Assembly: GCF_001444425.1 (NCBI RefSeq)
Contig: NZ_CP013189.1
Coordinates: 930,001-994,000 of the forward strand
DNA: 64,000 nt
Direction of reading: 5' to 3'
From: Pseudohongiella spirulinae
GTDB lineage: Bacteria; Pseudomonadota; Gammaproteobacteria; Pseudomonadales; Pseudohongiellaceae
The notes under the pieces were generated by a model. The model ran no database searches, was not told the origin of the DNA, and saw only the letters and a program-made list of their open reading frames with translations. This document shows, one piece after another, positions 34,794 to 43,249 of the stretch. Positions within the stretch are counted from its first letter, which is position 1. The number at the start of each line of letters is the position of its first letter. The position numbers and the translations under genes are program-made.

Positions 34794-37528
34794 GCGTGTA
34801 CGTCTCCGTTTGAGGGGGCAATTCTGCGGAATCCGGCGATGTCGCCTTTCAGGCCGAATCGTGGCTTGAACAACATCAACAGTGCGGGCAGCAGCAATAA
34901 ATCGCACAAAAGGGCAACAAAAATAGCCATGGCTCCGAAGGCGCCGATTTTGGCCATGCCCAGGTATTCCGAGAAGGACAGCAGGGCAAAACCCAGGCCT
35001 AATACCATGGTGGTGAACAGCACGGCCCGTCCGACTTCCCGAATAGTGCTGTTCAGGGCTTTTTGCATATCACGTTCTTTGATGAGTTCCACCCGGTAGT
35101 GCGTCATGAAGTGGATGGTATCATCAACCGCTATGCCAATAATCACCGGGGCAATCAGCAGGGTATCGGTGTCAAGCGGGATGTTCAATAGACCCATGGA
35201 GCCGAATGCCAGCAAGGCGGGGATAAGATTGGGAATAATGGCAATCAGACCAGCCTGAACTGAGCCGAGTGTCAGAATCATGATGATGCTGATTACCGCC
35301 AACGCCAACAAAAAACTGCTGTATTGTGACTGGGCGATTTCGTCCATGGCCCTCATCATCAATGGCACTGAACCGGTTACGGTGACTTCCATATCCGGAT
35401 AAGAATCGTACAGGGGAGCGAATATCTGATCGATTTCGTTGCTGAGCTCCTCAAAAAATACCTGGTACTGATAAGAGCCGGCATTGTAGGCGTTCAGCGT
35501 AATATTGCTGCGGCTGTAATCATCGGACACCAGGCTGCGGCGCTCTTCAGGATTGGCGCTGTTGAACAGATAGAGTAGCTGGGAGATAGTCACTGCCGAG
35601 TCAGGGATGCGGAAAAATGCCTGATCGTCACGGTTCATGACCTGGTTGGTGTCCTTGACGATATTGGCCAGCGAATAGCTGCGGGAAATCTGGTCAGGGT
35701 AACGCTTGCTGACTCGCTGCTGTAATTCATCTACGGCATTAAGGACATCTGGCTCCATCATGCCGTCGCTGATGCCGATATCAATCATGATGGCTATGTT
35801 TTGCGCGCCTGCCATGTGTTCATCCACGACCTCATAGGCAATTCGGGGCTCTGACCATGAACGGGTCAGCTCGGCGATGTTGCTGTCGATTCTGACCTGG
35901 CTGGTGCCATAAACTGATGAGAGGAAGATCACTGCAAAGACCGCCAGAATAGTCATTGGTCGCCTTGCAACCAGGCTCGGACAATAATTCAGCAGTGCAT
36001 CCTGATAACGCAGCACGGTTGCCGTGATCAGTACAATTGCCATGATGTAGAGTGTCATGCCCGGGCTCAGAATCTGCACAAGCGCAATACCCAGCGTAAT
36101 CAAGGCTACCCAGCGCACGTAGCCAGGCATCTCCTGGAGACGCTGCCGAATTGTACGCGCTGGTGTGCCGCCGGGTGTAGTTTCTTCAGGCTGGCCCGGG
36201 TGCCAGAGACTAAGCAGGATAGGCAGCAATACCAGGGTAAAGAAAAATGCCATAAATACGCCGAGTGCAGACATGGCTCCGAACACCCGGATGGGGACCA
36301 GGTTAGAGGTGGTCAGGGCCAGCACGCCGGCCATGGTTGTCAAAGTAGTCACCATGATGGCCAGGCCGGTTTTGGCATAGGCGTGGCTGAGTGCTGTCGG
36401 GTGATCATTGCCCTGTTTGCGTTTGACAAAATAAGCACTCATTACATGCACGCAATCGGCAATGCCGACGGCAAAAATCAGCATGACGGTAAGCGTCAAC
36501 ATGGTCGATAGAGTTATTCCGAACCAGACTGTAAATCCCCAGGTCCAGACCAGGCTCAGTGCAATAGTCACAATAGACCAGGCAACGGCGCTGAAGGAGT
36601 GAAACAGGGAGCGCAATAGATACACAAAAATGCCGATCATGCCCAGACCTATCCAGATCATCTGCTGCAGGACTTCATAGACCCAGGACATCAGTGGTGG
36701 GTTACCGGCTGAATAGAAGGTCAGTCGGTCTTCAACATCGGCGTAGACAGCACGGAGCGCGGCATAAAAACTGTGATATTCCAGCATGTCAACGGTCTGG
36801 AAGGGAATCTCGTCAATCTGGGCTGATTCATCAAAATGCAGGTCGAAACTGCTGGCGTCGTCGGCAAAATCGGTAAAAAAATCGCCTAGCTCGATGTTGT
36901 CGGCGTTGACTGCCGGGACATAACTTTCTTCTGGCTGGGCTCCAAAGGTTGTTTGCAGCATCAGGGCGCCAAAGCGGCCGTCTTCGGAGTAAAACGCCAG
37001 CCGATAATCGTCCTCGGCCAGAGCGCGTTCACGAATCTGTTGCAACTGTGCAGGGTCAGAGGGGATGATCTCAGGTACCAGGCGTTCAGATAACAGCGTG
37101 TCGCCGTCAACTCGCTGTACCCGCAAGGTGGTGATTGATTGTACTCGCCGGATCTGGCCAAGTTCCTGCAGGTCGGCATCATAGTTGGCCGGATCCAGAT
37201 CCTGCCACTGGCGCAGATTCTCGGTCAATTGCCTGACAGCCTGCAGTGACGCCTGTGAAAAGACGTCGCCATCGCGTGCTTCATACACCAGAAATACGGA
37301 GTCATCACTGCCAAACTGGCTGCGATAAGCATTGAGGGCGGTAATAGCCGGGTCAGTCTGATCCAGAAAGCTGTCTATGCTCATGTCCATGCTGGTCCGG
37401 GTGGACATGCTGAAAATGGCAAAGATGCTGATAGATGTCAGCAGCATCAGGACGATCAGCCGGTGTCTGACGACAAAAAAAGGTGTGGCTGCAAAAAAGC
37501 GGCTAAGCATCAGAAGCTTGCTTTCCAT
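34790..37528 (-). CDS. RND-superfamily (MMPL/HAE3-like) transporter
   Basis: 912 aa from the ATG at 37528 (GGAG 8 nt upstream). Two repeats of one plus five membrane helices with large periplasmic loops (about 50-265 and 555-735). Charged intramembrane motifs include LTVMLIFAVGIADCVHV in the first repeat and GIAVDDTIHFMTHYR in the second. Relatives (HpnN, MmpL, BstA) move hopanoids, sterols or other lipids across the envelope. Coupled with the LolA-like and barrel genes, it probably powers outward lipid movement. Lipid identity is unknown. Confidence 0.9.
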   Translation of the reverse strand: MESKLLMLSRFFAATPFFVVRHRLIVLMLLTSISIFAIFSMSTRTSMDMSIDSFLDQTDPAITALNAYRSQFGSDDSVFLVYEARDGDVFSQASLQAVRQLTENLRQWQDLDPANYDADLQELGQIRRVQSITTLRVQRVDGDTLLSERLVPEIIPSDPAQLQQIRERALAEDDYRLAFYSEDGRFGALMLQTTFGAQPEESYVPAVNADNIELGDFFTDFADDASSFDLHFDESAQIDEIPFQTVDMLEYHSFYAALRAVYADVEDRLTFYSAGNPPLMSWVYEVLQQMIWIGLGMIGIFVYLLRSLFHSFSAVAWSIVTIALSLVWTWGFTVWFGITLSTMLTLTVMLIFAVGIADCVHVMSAYFVKRKQGNDHPTALSHAYAKTGLAIMVTTLTTMAGVLALTTSNLVPIRVFGAMSALGVFMAFFFTLVLLPILLSLWHPGQPEETTPGGTPARTIRQRLQEMPGYVRWVALITLGIALVQILSPGMTLYIMAIVLITATVLRYQDALLNYCPSLVARRPMTILAVFAVIFLSSVYGTSQVRIDSNIAELTRSWSEPRIAYEVVDEHMAGAQNIAIMIDIGISDGMMEPDVLNAVDELQQRVSKRYPDQISRSYSLANIVKDTNQVMNRDDQAFFRIPDSAVTISQLLYLFNSANPEERRSLVSDDYSRSNITLNAYNAGSYQYQVFFEELSNEIDQIFAPLYDSYPDMEVTVTGSVPLMMRAMDEIAQSQYSSFLLALAVISIIMILTLGSVQAGLIAIIPNLIPALLAFGSMGLLNIPLDTDTLLIAPVIIGIAVDDTIHFMTHYRVELIKERDMQKALNSTIREVGRAVLFTTMVLGLGFALLSFSEYLGMAKIGAFGAMAIFVALLCDLLLLPALLMLFKPRFGLKGDIAGFRRIAPSNGDVHA

Positions 37529-37600
37529 AACATAAGCTCCAGGACGTGCTGCTACCGCTTTTAAACAGGCACGACGGGTCAATAGGATGTTTTAACTAAA

Positions 37601-37912
37601 TCAGCAACGGAAAATGCCAAACGTCTGGCGACCGTCCTCAATTGCGGATTCGGGAGTGACTCGGTTGCCACCCAGGGCACCAGCCTCGTTGCGCGCCAGG
37701 GTCACCAGTTCCTCCTGCAAACGGTTGGCTCCCCGCTGCACGAAGCCGATATTGTCGGCACCACTGACATTGGCCGTACCCAGCCGCGTGCAGTTGCGCA
37801 CTTCGGCAGCGGTGGCCAGACTGACCTGTTCCCCGGCCGGACTGAGTTGAACCCAGGCTGAGCTGCATGCCGTTAGCAGGCCTGCCAGAGTAAGTGCATT
37901 GATAATCTTCAT
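37601..37912 (-). CDS. DUF4156 lipoprotein
   Basis: 103 aa. Lipobox LTAC (Cys16), then the small DUF4156 domain with two later cysteines (C41 and the last residue C103, which may pair) and the run GADNIGFVQRGANRLQEELV. Similar to RcsF-neighbourhood and stress-related small lipoproteins, but no function is established. The start has GGGAG 6 nt upstream. The gene lies 72 nt upstream of the RND gene on the same strand. Confidence 0.8.
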   Translation of the reverse strand: MKIINALTLAGLLTACSSAWVQLSPAGEQVSLATAAEVRNCTRLGTANVSGADNIGFVQRGANRLQEELVTLARNEAGALGGNRVTPESAIEDGRQTFGIFRC

Positions 37913-38090
37913 AACGTGCTCCCGATGCGCCTCTGATGGATTGAGGGCGCTTTTTATTTAATCCCGTATTATGGCTGTTTCGTGCGGGTATTCAACTGTG
38001 AACTGTATCTGATCTTGTGCAGTGGATCACGTTATCAGATATCGGCTGTGTTACTATCGCAGCATTTCGAAAAAACGCAGGAGAGTCATC

Positions 38091-38828
38091 ATGAGTTCTA
38101 CATCCCGGACTGGCCGCCTGGCCGGCAAAACTGTTGTGGTCATTGGCGGAACATCGGGCATTGGGCTGGCCACGGCCATAGCGGCCGCAGATGAAGGTGC
38201 CCGTGTATGGGCGGGCGGTCGCTCCGCTGAACATCTGGAGAAGGCACGCGCGGTCGCGGCTGGCAAGGTGGAACTGGTGCAGGTGGACACGCACGATGAT
38301 CAGGGGCTGAAAGCCCTGTTTGAGCAAGCAGGCAGCATCGATCATCTGGTCTCGGCAGCAACCGGCGGCACACGGACTCTGAAACCGTTTGTGGAACAGA
38401 GTGAAGAGCAGTTTCAGGCGGCCTTCGGCAAGCTCTGGGGTTACGCCAAAGTGGCCCGAGTCGGAGCGCCTTATATCCCCAAAGACGGCTCTCTGACGTT
38501 TGTCAGTGGGGCGCCCGCACGTCGCTTCAAACCCAATATGTCCGCGCTTAGCTGTGTGGGCGGCGCAGTGGAGAATATGGTGCGCTGCCTGGCGGTGGAG
38601 CTCAGTCCGGTGCGGGTGAATGTGGTGTCCCCAGGCATCATTGATACGGCCCTGTTTGACTGGATGGGCAATGAGAAAAACGAAAGAGTGGCCGCCATGA
38701 CTCAGGGTCAGCTGGTTAAACGTATCGGTAAACCTGAGGAAGTGGCCAGTGCGCTGATCTATCTGATGCTGAATGGCTATGCGACGGGCACTACTGTAGA
38801 CGTGGATGGTGGACAACTGTTGAGTTGA
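38091..38828 (+). CDS. Atypical SDR-family protein lacking the YxxxK pair
   Basis: 245 aa from the ATG at 38091 (AGGAG 7 nt upstream). The Rossmann start VVVIGGTSGIGLATAIA and the later NVVSPGIIDTALF are classical SDR features, and Ser in TFVSGAPA matches the catalytic Ser. Where YxxxK is expected the sequence reads ALSCVGGAVEN, so both Tyr and Lys appear replaced (Leu and Gly in my alignment). The protein may bind nucleotide but use different chemistry or none. The nitroreductase gene starts 2 nt after its stop. Confidence 0.85.
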   Translation: MSSTSRTGRLAGKTVVVIGGTSGIGLATAIAAADEGARVWAGGRSAEHLEKARAVAAGKVELVQVDTHDDQGLKALFEQAGSIDHLVSAATGGTRTLKPFVEQSEEQFQAAFGKLWGYAKVARVGAPYIPKDGSLTFVSGAPARRFKPNMSALSCVGGAVENMVRCLAVELSPVRVNVVSPGIIDTALFDWMGNEKNERVAAMTQGQLVKRIGKPEEVASALIYLMLNGYATGTTVDVDGGQLLS

Positions 38829-38830
38829 TT

Positions 38831-39547
38831 ATGATTTCTGATTCTGTGGATACTAATAAAAATGCACAATCTGAGCCGACGATGACGCTGGTTGATGCTA
38901 TTCGCCAAAGACACTCAGTGCGAGGTTATCTGGACAAAAGAATTCCCGACGACGTTTTGCAGCAGATCTTTGAATTGGCACAATGGGCACCATCCAACTG
39001 TAATGTGCAGCCCTGGAAGGTCTATGTGGCCAGTGGGGAATTGCGTGACCGACTTAGCGCGGAGATGCAGCGCAGAGTGCTGTCTGGGGTGCCGTCCAAT
39101 CCGGATTACGAATATCGGGGCGATTTTGCCGGAGAGTACCGCACACGTCAGGTCGAATGTGCCGTGGCGCTGTACAGTGAAATGGGCATTGAACGTCATG
39201 ACCGCGAAGGCCGTATGCGCGCGGTGCTGCGCAACTATGAATTTTTCGACGCGCCCTACATGGCCTTTATCGGCATGAATCAGGCCTTCGGAACCACTGT
39301 AGCTATCGATGTGGGTATGTATGCCCAGAACCTGATGCTGTCGTTGGTTGCACATGGCCTGCACAGTTGCCCGATGGGGACGATGCGCGATTATCCGGAT
39401 CTGGTGCGAGAGGCATTTGAATTGAGTGAAGAAGACCGTATCCTGTTCGGTCTTGCGTTTGGGTACGAGGATACGGCGGTGGCGGCTAACCGGACCCGCA
39501 CAAGCCGGGATCCGGTATCGGCCAGCGTGCAGTTTCGCTCGTCGTAA
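38831..39547 (+). CDS. Nitroreductase-family flavoprotein
   Basis: About 238 aa. FMN-binding motif RQRHSVRGY near the N-terminus, WAPSNCNVQPWKVYV in the core and a C-terminal FGLAFGYED stretch match nitroreductases of the NfnB/SagB-like superfamily. It likely reduces an organic substrate with NAD(P)H. Start is uncertain: ATG at 38831 follows the SDR stop; ATG at 38882 would give a shorter protein beginning MTLVDAIRQRHS, closer to many homologues. Neither has a strong ribosome-binding site. Confidence 0.88.
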   Translation: MISDSVDTNKNAQSEPTMTLVDAIRQRHSVRGYLDKRIPDDVLQQIFELAQWAPSNCNVQPWKVYVASGELRDRLSAEMQRRVLSGVPSNPDYEYRGDFAGEYRTRQVECAVALYSEMGIERHDREGRMRAVLRNYEFFDAPYMAFIGMNQAFGTTVAIDVGMYAQNLMLSLVAHGLHSCPMGTMRDYPDLVREAFELSEEDRILFGLAFGYEDTAVAANRTRTSRDPVSASVQFRSS

Positions 39548-39601
39548 GTCGGTCGGCTGAAAAAAAATTAGAATAAAAACGATGTTGTCACAGAGGACAT
39601 T

Positions 39602-40090
39602 ATGCAAGCCAAGCCCGTTATTCTGGTCTATGACATAAACAACAAGCTGGTGGATGAGGTCGCAACCGTTATAGGACAGACGGGCCGTTTTACCAGCATC
39701 AACACATATAATGAAATAAATGCCAACGATGCCGTGCGGCAATATAATCGAGGCTTTGGTCTGCTAACCAATAAGCTGGCCTGTATCATCACCGGATGGA
39801 ACAACCATAAGAAGCCCAGGGATCAGTTTCTGTATCGTTTGCGTGAGCAGGAGCGGAGCAGCCCTTTACGTGGCCCGACCCCTGTTATCCTGGTTACTGA
39901 AGATCATCGGCCGGATCTTAAACGGCGCGCCCTGGATCCTCAGGATGGCAATGTTTGTGCTTACCTGCATGCCGACGATTTTCGCACTGAGCTGGCTCGC
40001 CTGCTGGAGAAAATAACCGACCCTGAGCAAGTCAGGGAGCTCAATCGTAACGCCAGGCAAGCCTTCGAAGCTGAAGTCGCTGAGGAGTAA
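39602..40090 (+). CDS. Degenerate receiver-like protein
   Basis: 162 aa. The start KPVILVYDINNKLVDEVATV and the predicted alternating strands and helices resemble a response-regulator receiver. At the usual phosphoacceptor position the sequence is IITGWNNHKK, with Trp where Asp is expected, and the conserved C-terminal Lys site reads PVILVTED. So phosphorylation is unlikely. No output domain follows. GAGG lies upstream of the ATG, and a membrane-protein gene starts 6 nt after the stop, indicating a two-gene unit. Confidence 0.6.
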   Translation: MQAKPVILVYDINNKLVDEVATVIGQTGRFTSINTYNEINANDAVRQYNRGFGLLTNKLACIITGWNNHKKPRDQFLYRLREQERSSPLRGPTPVILVTEDHRPDLKRRALDPQDGNVCAYLHADDFRTELARLLEKITDPEQVRELNRNARQAFEAEVAEE

Positions 40091-40096
40091 GCCGCG

Positions 40097-40672
40097 GTGT
40101 CAAAATTTGAATTCATCATGATGTTTGTCTCGGTTGTGGTGGCATTCGCGATGGCCGAGTTGCTGATGGGCTGGGGTAAGTTGATTCGTGCCCGTCATCG
40201 TCTGACCCGGCCCGGTTTACTGGCCGGCTGGTCAGTGTGGCTGCTTTTCATTATCACGTACCACTACATGGGTTTCTGGGAGTATCAGGCCTATGACTTC
40301 ACCAAGGTTGCGCCCATGCTTTTGTTTCTGGCCGCCCCGATCATGATGGTGCTGCTAACTTTTGTGTTGACGCCGGACTTGCGGCATTTTCAGAAAATGG
40401 ACCTGGAAGAACACTATTTTCAAACCAAGAACTGGTTTTTCAGCATGGTGATCATTTTTCTGCTGCTGGCCAGGGCGTCTGACCCACTGCTACCGGATTA
40501 CGACGAAACATGGCTTCGCCGCATGATCGGTACCTTGTTGGTGACCAGTTCGGTCGTGTGGCTATTGTTTACCAATAATCGCTGGATACATATCGGTCTG
40601 ATGTGGGTCAATCTGGCCTATCTGGCGCTGGTATCCAGCGTGATTCCGGTGATAGGCCTGACTGCATTCTGA
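40097..40672 (+). CDS. Small polytopic membrane protein of unknown function
   Basis: 191 aa, about six hydrophobic helices. It starts with GTG, preceded by GAGGAG inside the end of the receiver-like gene. I do not recognise a family; charged loops such as LRHFQKMDLEEHYFQTKNW lie between helices 3 and 4. Its tight linkage to the receiver-like protein suggests that they act together. It converges with ectC, with 4 nt between the stops. Confidence 0.65.
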   Translation: MSKFEFIMMFVSVVVAFAMAELLMGWGKLIRARHRLTRPGLLAGWSVWLLFIITYHYMGFWEYQAYDFTKVAPMLLFLAAPIMMVLLTFVLTPDLRHFQKMDLEEHYFQTKNWFFSMVIIFLLLARASDPLLPDYDETWLRRMIGTLLVTSSVVWLLFTNNRWIHIGLMWVNLAYLALVSSVIPVIGLTAF

Positions 40673-40676
40673 CTAC

Positions 40677-41063
40677 TTAATCTGAGGCGGGGTAAGCGCC
40701 GTCGGCATCGTGTACTTCCCGCCCGGTGACCGGCGGATTAAAGACACAGGCGAGATGCATATCTTCGGTGCCGCCCATGAGGATATGTTTGTCATGCTGA
40801 TCCAGTACGTAAAGAGTGCCCGGTTTGATCTGGTGTACTTCGCCAGTTGCAAGATCCTTGATTGAACCATTGCCTGACATGCAGTAAACAGATTCCAGGT
40901 GGTTCTTGTAGTGAATCGGTGTTTCTGTGCCAGCGTAGATGGTGGTGATATGGAAAGAAAAACCCATCTTGTCATCGGCCAGCAGCATGCGAACGCTCTG
41001 CCAGGTTTCGGCTTTGACGCAACGTTCTGAATTTTCACAGTCCTGCAATTGTCTTATGATCAT
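40677..41063 (-). CDS. ectC: L-ectoine synthase
   Basis: 128 aa cupin, the standard EctC length. [16 protein letters not shown] and [16 protein letters not shown], with Glu57-area and later [19 protein letters not shown], match the family closely. It cyclises N-gamma-acetyl-diaminobutyrate to ectoine, an osmoprotectant, in the cytoplasm. AGGGA precedes the ATG. A 99-nt gap with a hairpin separates it from ectB, wider than the other ect gap. Confidence 0.95.
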   Translation of the reverse strand: MIIRQLQDCENSERCVKAETWQSVRMLLADDKMGFSFHITTIYAGTETPIHYKNHLESVYCMSGNGSIKDLATGEVHQIKPGTLYVLDQHDKHILMGGTEDMHLACVFNPPVTGREVHDADGAYPASD

Positions 41064-41107
41064 TGAATATTCCCTACCTGATCAAAGGTTTTCAGAATCG
41101 GGGATCT

Positions 41108-41145
41108 TATAAAAATACGACGGCCTGCACTCAAGCAAGCCGTCG
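41108..41145 (-). terminator. Terminator-like hairpin in the ectB-ectC gap
   Basis: On the minus strand CGACGGC pairs with GCCGTCG (41118-41124 and 41139-41145) around a 14-nt loop and is followed by TATTTTTATAA. It looks like a weak intrinsic terminator or a processing/attenuation site between ectB and ectC. Confidence 0.45.
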
Positions 41146-41162
41146 CGATTTATCACATTACG

Positions 41163-42437
41163 TTAAGAAGCTGCGCTGAGCTCTTTTGCCAGCGTTTTGT
41201 GCACGGCCTCTTCCAGAATGTCGAGGCCTTTGTTGAGCTCATCCAGTGAGATGCTCAGTGGACACAGGCATTTTACAACCTGGCTGTCGGCGCCGCTGGT
41301 CTCAATGACCAGGCCTTTGTCGAAAGCATATCGACAGATTTTGCCAGCCAGCTCACCATCACGGCATTCCAGGCCTTGCATGAAGCCACGGCCTTTTGAT
41401 TTGATCAGGTTCTTTTCGTATCCACCGGCAATTTTGCGCAGACGCATGGACAGATGGTCGATCTTGGCCTTCAGTTCTTTCTCGAACTTGTCATCTGACC
41501 AGAATGCCTTCAATGCGGCAGCCGCTGTGACAAAGGCGTGATTGTTGCCGCGGAAGGTTCCGTTGTGCTCGCCTGGTTTCCAGGTGTCGTATTCTGGCTT
41601 GATCAGCGTGACAGCAAAGGGCAGACCATAGCCACTCAAAGACTTGGACATGGTGACCAGATCAGGCTTGATGCCTGACTCTTCAAAGCTGAAAAATTTG
41701 CCTGAACGGCCGCAGCCGGCCTGGATGTCATCCACGATGAGCAGAATGTCATGTTTGCGGCATAATTTTTCAACAGCCTGCAGCCATTCGTTGCTGGCTG
41801 TATTCAGGCCACCTTCGCCCTGAATGGTTTCCAGCATGATGGCAGCCGGGGTGTCCAGGCCACTGGAGGAATCTTCCAGCATATTTTCAAGTAGTTTAAT
41901 GGTGTCCAGTTCCTCGCCCATATAGCCGGCATAGGGGACATGTGTCACACCTGAGAGCGGAATGCCTGCGGCATCTCTGTGGTGCGAGTTGCCGGTGGCC
42001 GCCATGGAGCCAAGTGACACACCATGGAAGCCGTTAGTAAAGGCAACAATATTGTGTCGGCCTGTCACATTGCGGGCGATCTTCATGGCTGCCTCAACAG
42101 CATTGGTGCCGGTTGGGCCAGTGAATTGAACAACATATTCCAGGCTTCGAGGTTTGAAAATGTAATTGTTCAGATTTTCCAGAAACTCCTGCTTGGCTTT
42201 GGTATGCATATCCAGACCATGCGTAATGCCGTCGTTCTGGATGTATTCAAGCAAAGCGGCTTTCAGAATGTCGTTGTTGTGACCGTAGTTCAGCGTGCCT
42301 GCGCCGGCCAGAAAATCCAGATAGGCCTTGCCGTCAGTGTCATACAGATAAGAGCCTTTGGCGCGCTCGAATATGACCGGGAAAGCTCGTGCATAGCTTT
42401 GAACTTCTGACTCGATATCGTCGAAAATGGTCGTCAT
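41163..42437 (-). CDS. ectB: Diaminobutyrate-2-oxoglutarate aminotransferase
   Basis: 424 aa, usual EctB length. Class III aminotransferase features: FTGPTGTNAVEAAMKIAR, LLIVDDIQAGCGRSG with the PLP Asp, and the PLP Lys in TMSKSLSGYGLP (about residue 270). Converts aspartate semialdehyde and glutamate to L-2,4-diaminobutyrate, the first ectoine step. GGGAG lies 7 nt before the ATG, and ectA ends 15 nt upstream. Confidence 0.96.
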   Translation of the reverse strand: MTTIFDDIESEVQSYARAFPVIFERAKGSYLYDTDGKAYLDFLAGAGTLNYGHNNDILKAALLEYIQNDGITHGLDMHTKAKQEFLENLNNYIFKPRSLEYVVQFTGPTGTNAVEAAMKIARNVTGRHNIVAFTNGFHGVSLGSMAATGNSHHRDAAGIPLSGVTHVPYAGYMGEELDTIKLLENMLEDSSSGLDTPAAIMLETIQGEGGLNTASNEWLQAVEKLCRKHDILLIVDDIQAGCGRSGKFFSFEESGIKPDLVTMSKSLSGYGLPFAVTLIKPEYDTWKPGEHNGTFRGNNHAFVTAAAALKAFWSDDKFEKELKAKIDHLSMRLRKIAGGYEKNLIKSKGRGFMQGLECRDGELAGKICRYAFDKGLVIETSGADSQVVKCLCPLSISLDELNKGLDILEEAVHKTLAKELSAAS

Positions 42438-42452
42438 AGTGTTTCTCCCTGG

Positions 42453-42995
42453 TTATTCGGCCGCTGCAAACGGGCCGATTCTGAGTTTGTATTCGGTGTC
42501 GTGAAGATTCAGAAAGTGTTCTTCACGGTCAAACATGACTGATTCATCAATGTTGCAGTTTCTGCGCCGGGCCAGTGATGCAAACATGGCCCTGGAAGCG
42601 TCGTTGTCCTTCGTTACGGTCGTCTCTACGTATTGGACTGATTTACAGCCATTCTGTTCCAGAATGTAGTTGAGCATTTTGCTCGCCAGACCGCGTTTTT
42701 GCGCAACGGTATCCACTGCAACCTGCCATACAAACAGCGTGTCAGGCTGTTCGGGCGGTATGTAGGCAGTCACCACACCCACCAGATCATCGCCCATGGT
42801 GGCGACCACGCTGGTTTTTGAAAAATGTGTGCAGATGGCCAGATAACAATACAGCGAGTTATCGTCCAGGAACGCGCTTTTGCGAATCAGATTATGGACA
42901 GGCGCACCGTCGGTGGCTGTGGGTGAACGGAGTTGTATGTCTTGATTTGTATCGGGTCTTTCTTGAAGCGCTGGCGCTTCTTGAAAAGTATTCAT
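42453..42995 (-). CDS. ectA: L-2,4-diaminobutyrate acetyltransferase
   Basis: 180 aa GNAT enzyme. The acetyl-CoA region VDTVAQKRGLASKMLNYIL and the start LRSPTATDGAPVHNLIRKS are characteristic of EctA. It acetylates diaminobutyrate. First gene of ectABC, with a good sigma70-like promoter about 85 nt upstream. No ectR regulator, aspartokinase or ectoine hydroxylase (ectD) gene is adjacent. Confidence 0.95.
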   Translation of the reverse strand: MNTFQEAPALQERPDTNQDIQLRSPTATDGAPVHNLIRKSAFLDDNSLYCYLAICTHFSKTSVVATMGDDLVGVVTAYIPPEQPDTLFVWQVAVDTVAQKRGLASKMLNYILEQNGCKSVQYVETTVTKDNDASRAMFASLARRRNCNIDESVMFDREEHFLNLHDTEYKLRIGPFAAAE

Positions 42996-43081
42996 AACAA
43001 GTCTTTGTATCTCGTTTTTGAATCTCGAATTTAATGGCGAAGTCTCGATAGGTTTTTGTTATTGATTTTCGAAACGCGATA

Positions 43082-43110
43082 AGTATAACAAAACGATGCG
43101 ATGATGTCTA
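43082..43110 (-). promoter_or_regulatory. Candidate ectABC promoter
   Basis: Read on the minus strand: TAGACA (43105-43110), 17-nt spacer, TATACT (43082-43087), a good sigma70-like match. Transcription would start about 80 nt upstream of ectA. No classical operator palindrome was noticed. Confidence 0.55.
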
Positions 43111-43190
43111 AACGCAGTCCGTTTGTGCGAATGACGGGGGGTTTAGCCAATTATCAGGTAAAAAATTGGCAGGCAAGAAATTGCTGGCGA

Positions 43191-43228
43191 AAAAAGGCGG
43201 CTCATCCGTTTCAGAAGAGCCGCCTTTT
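43191..43228 (-). terminator. Intrinsic terminator after the haem-containing PQQ dehydrogenase
   Basis: GGCGGCTC and GAGCCGCC form an 8-bp stem around a 13-nt loop, flanked by A and T runs on both sides. It lies 22 nt beyond the stop on the minus strand and could work in both directions. Confidence 0.8.
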
Positions 43229-43249
43229 GCAGCACGTTTGTGTAACCTG

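Noticed and set aside
38915-39742. Long minus-strand frame opposite the nitroreductase
   Set aside because: Crosses a good gene and its downstream gap, without its own start signals or domain.
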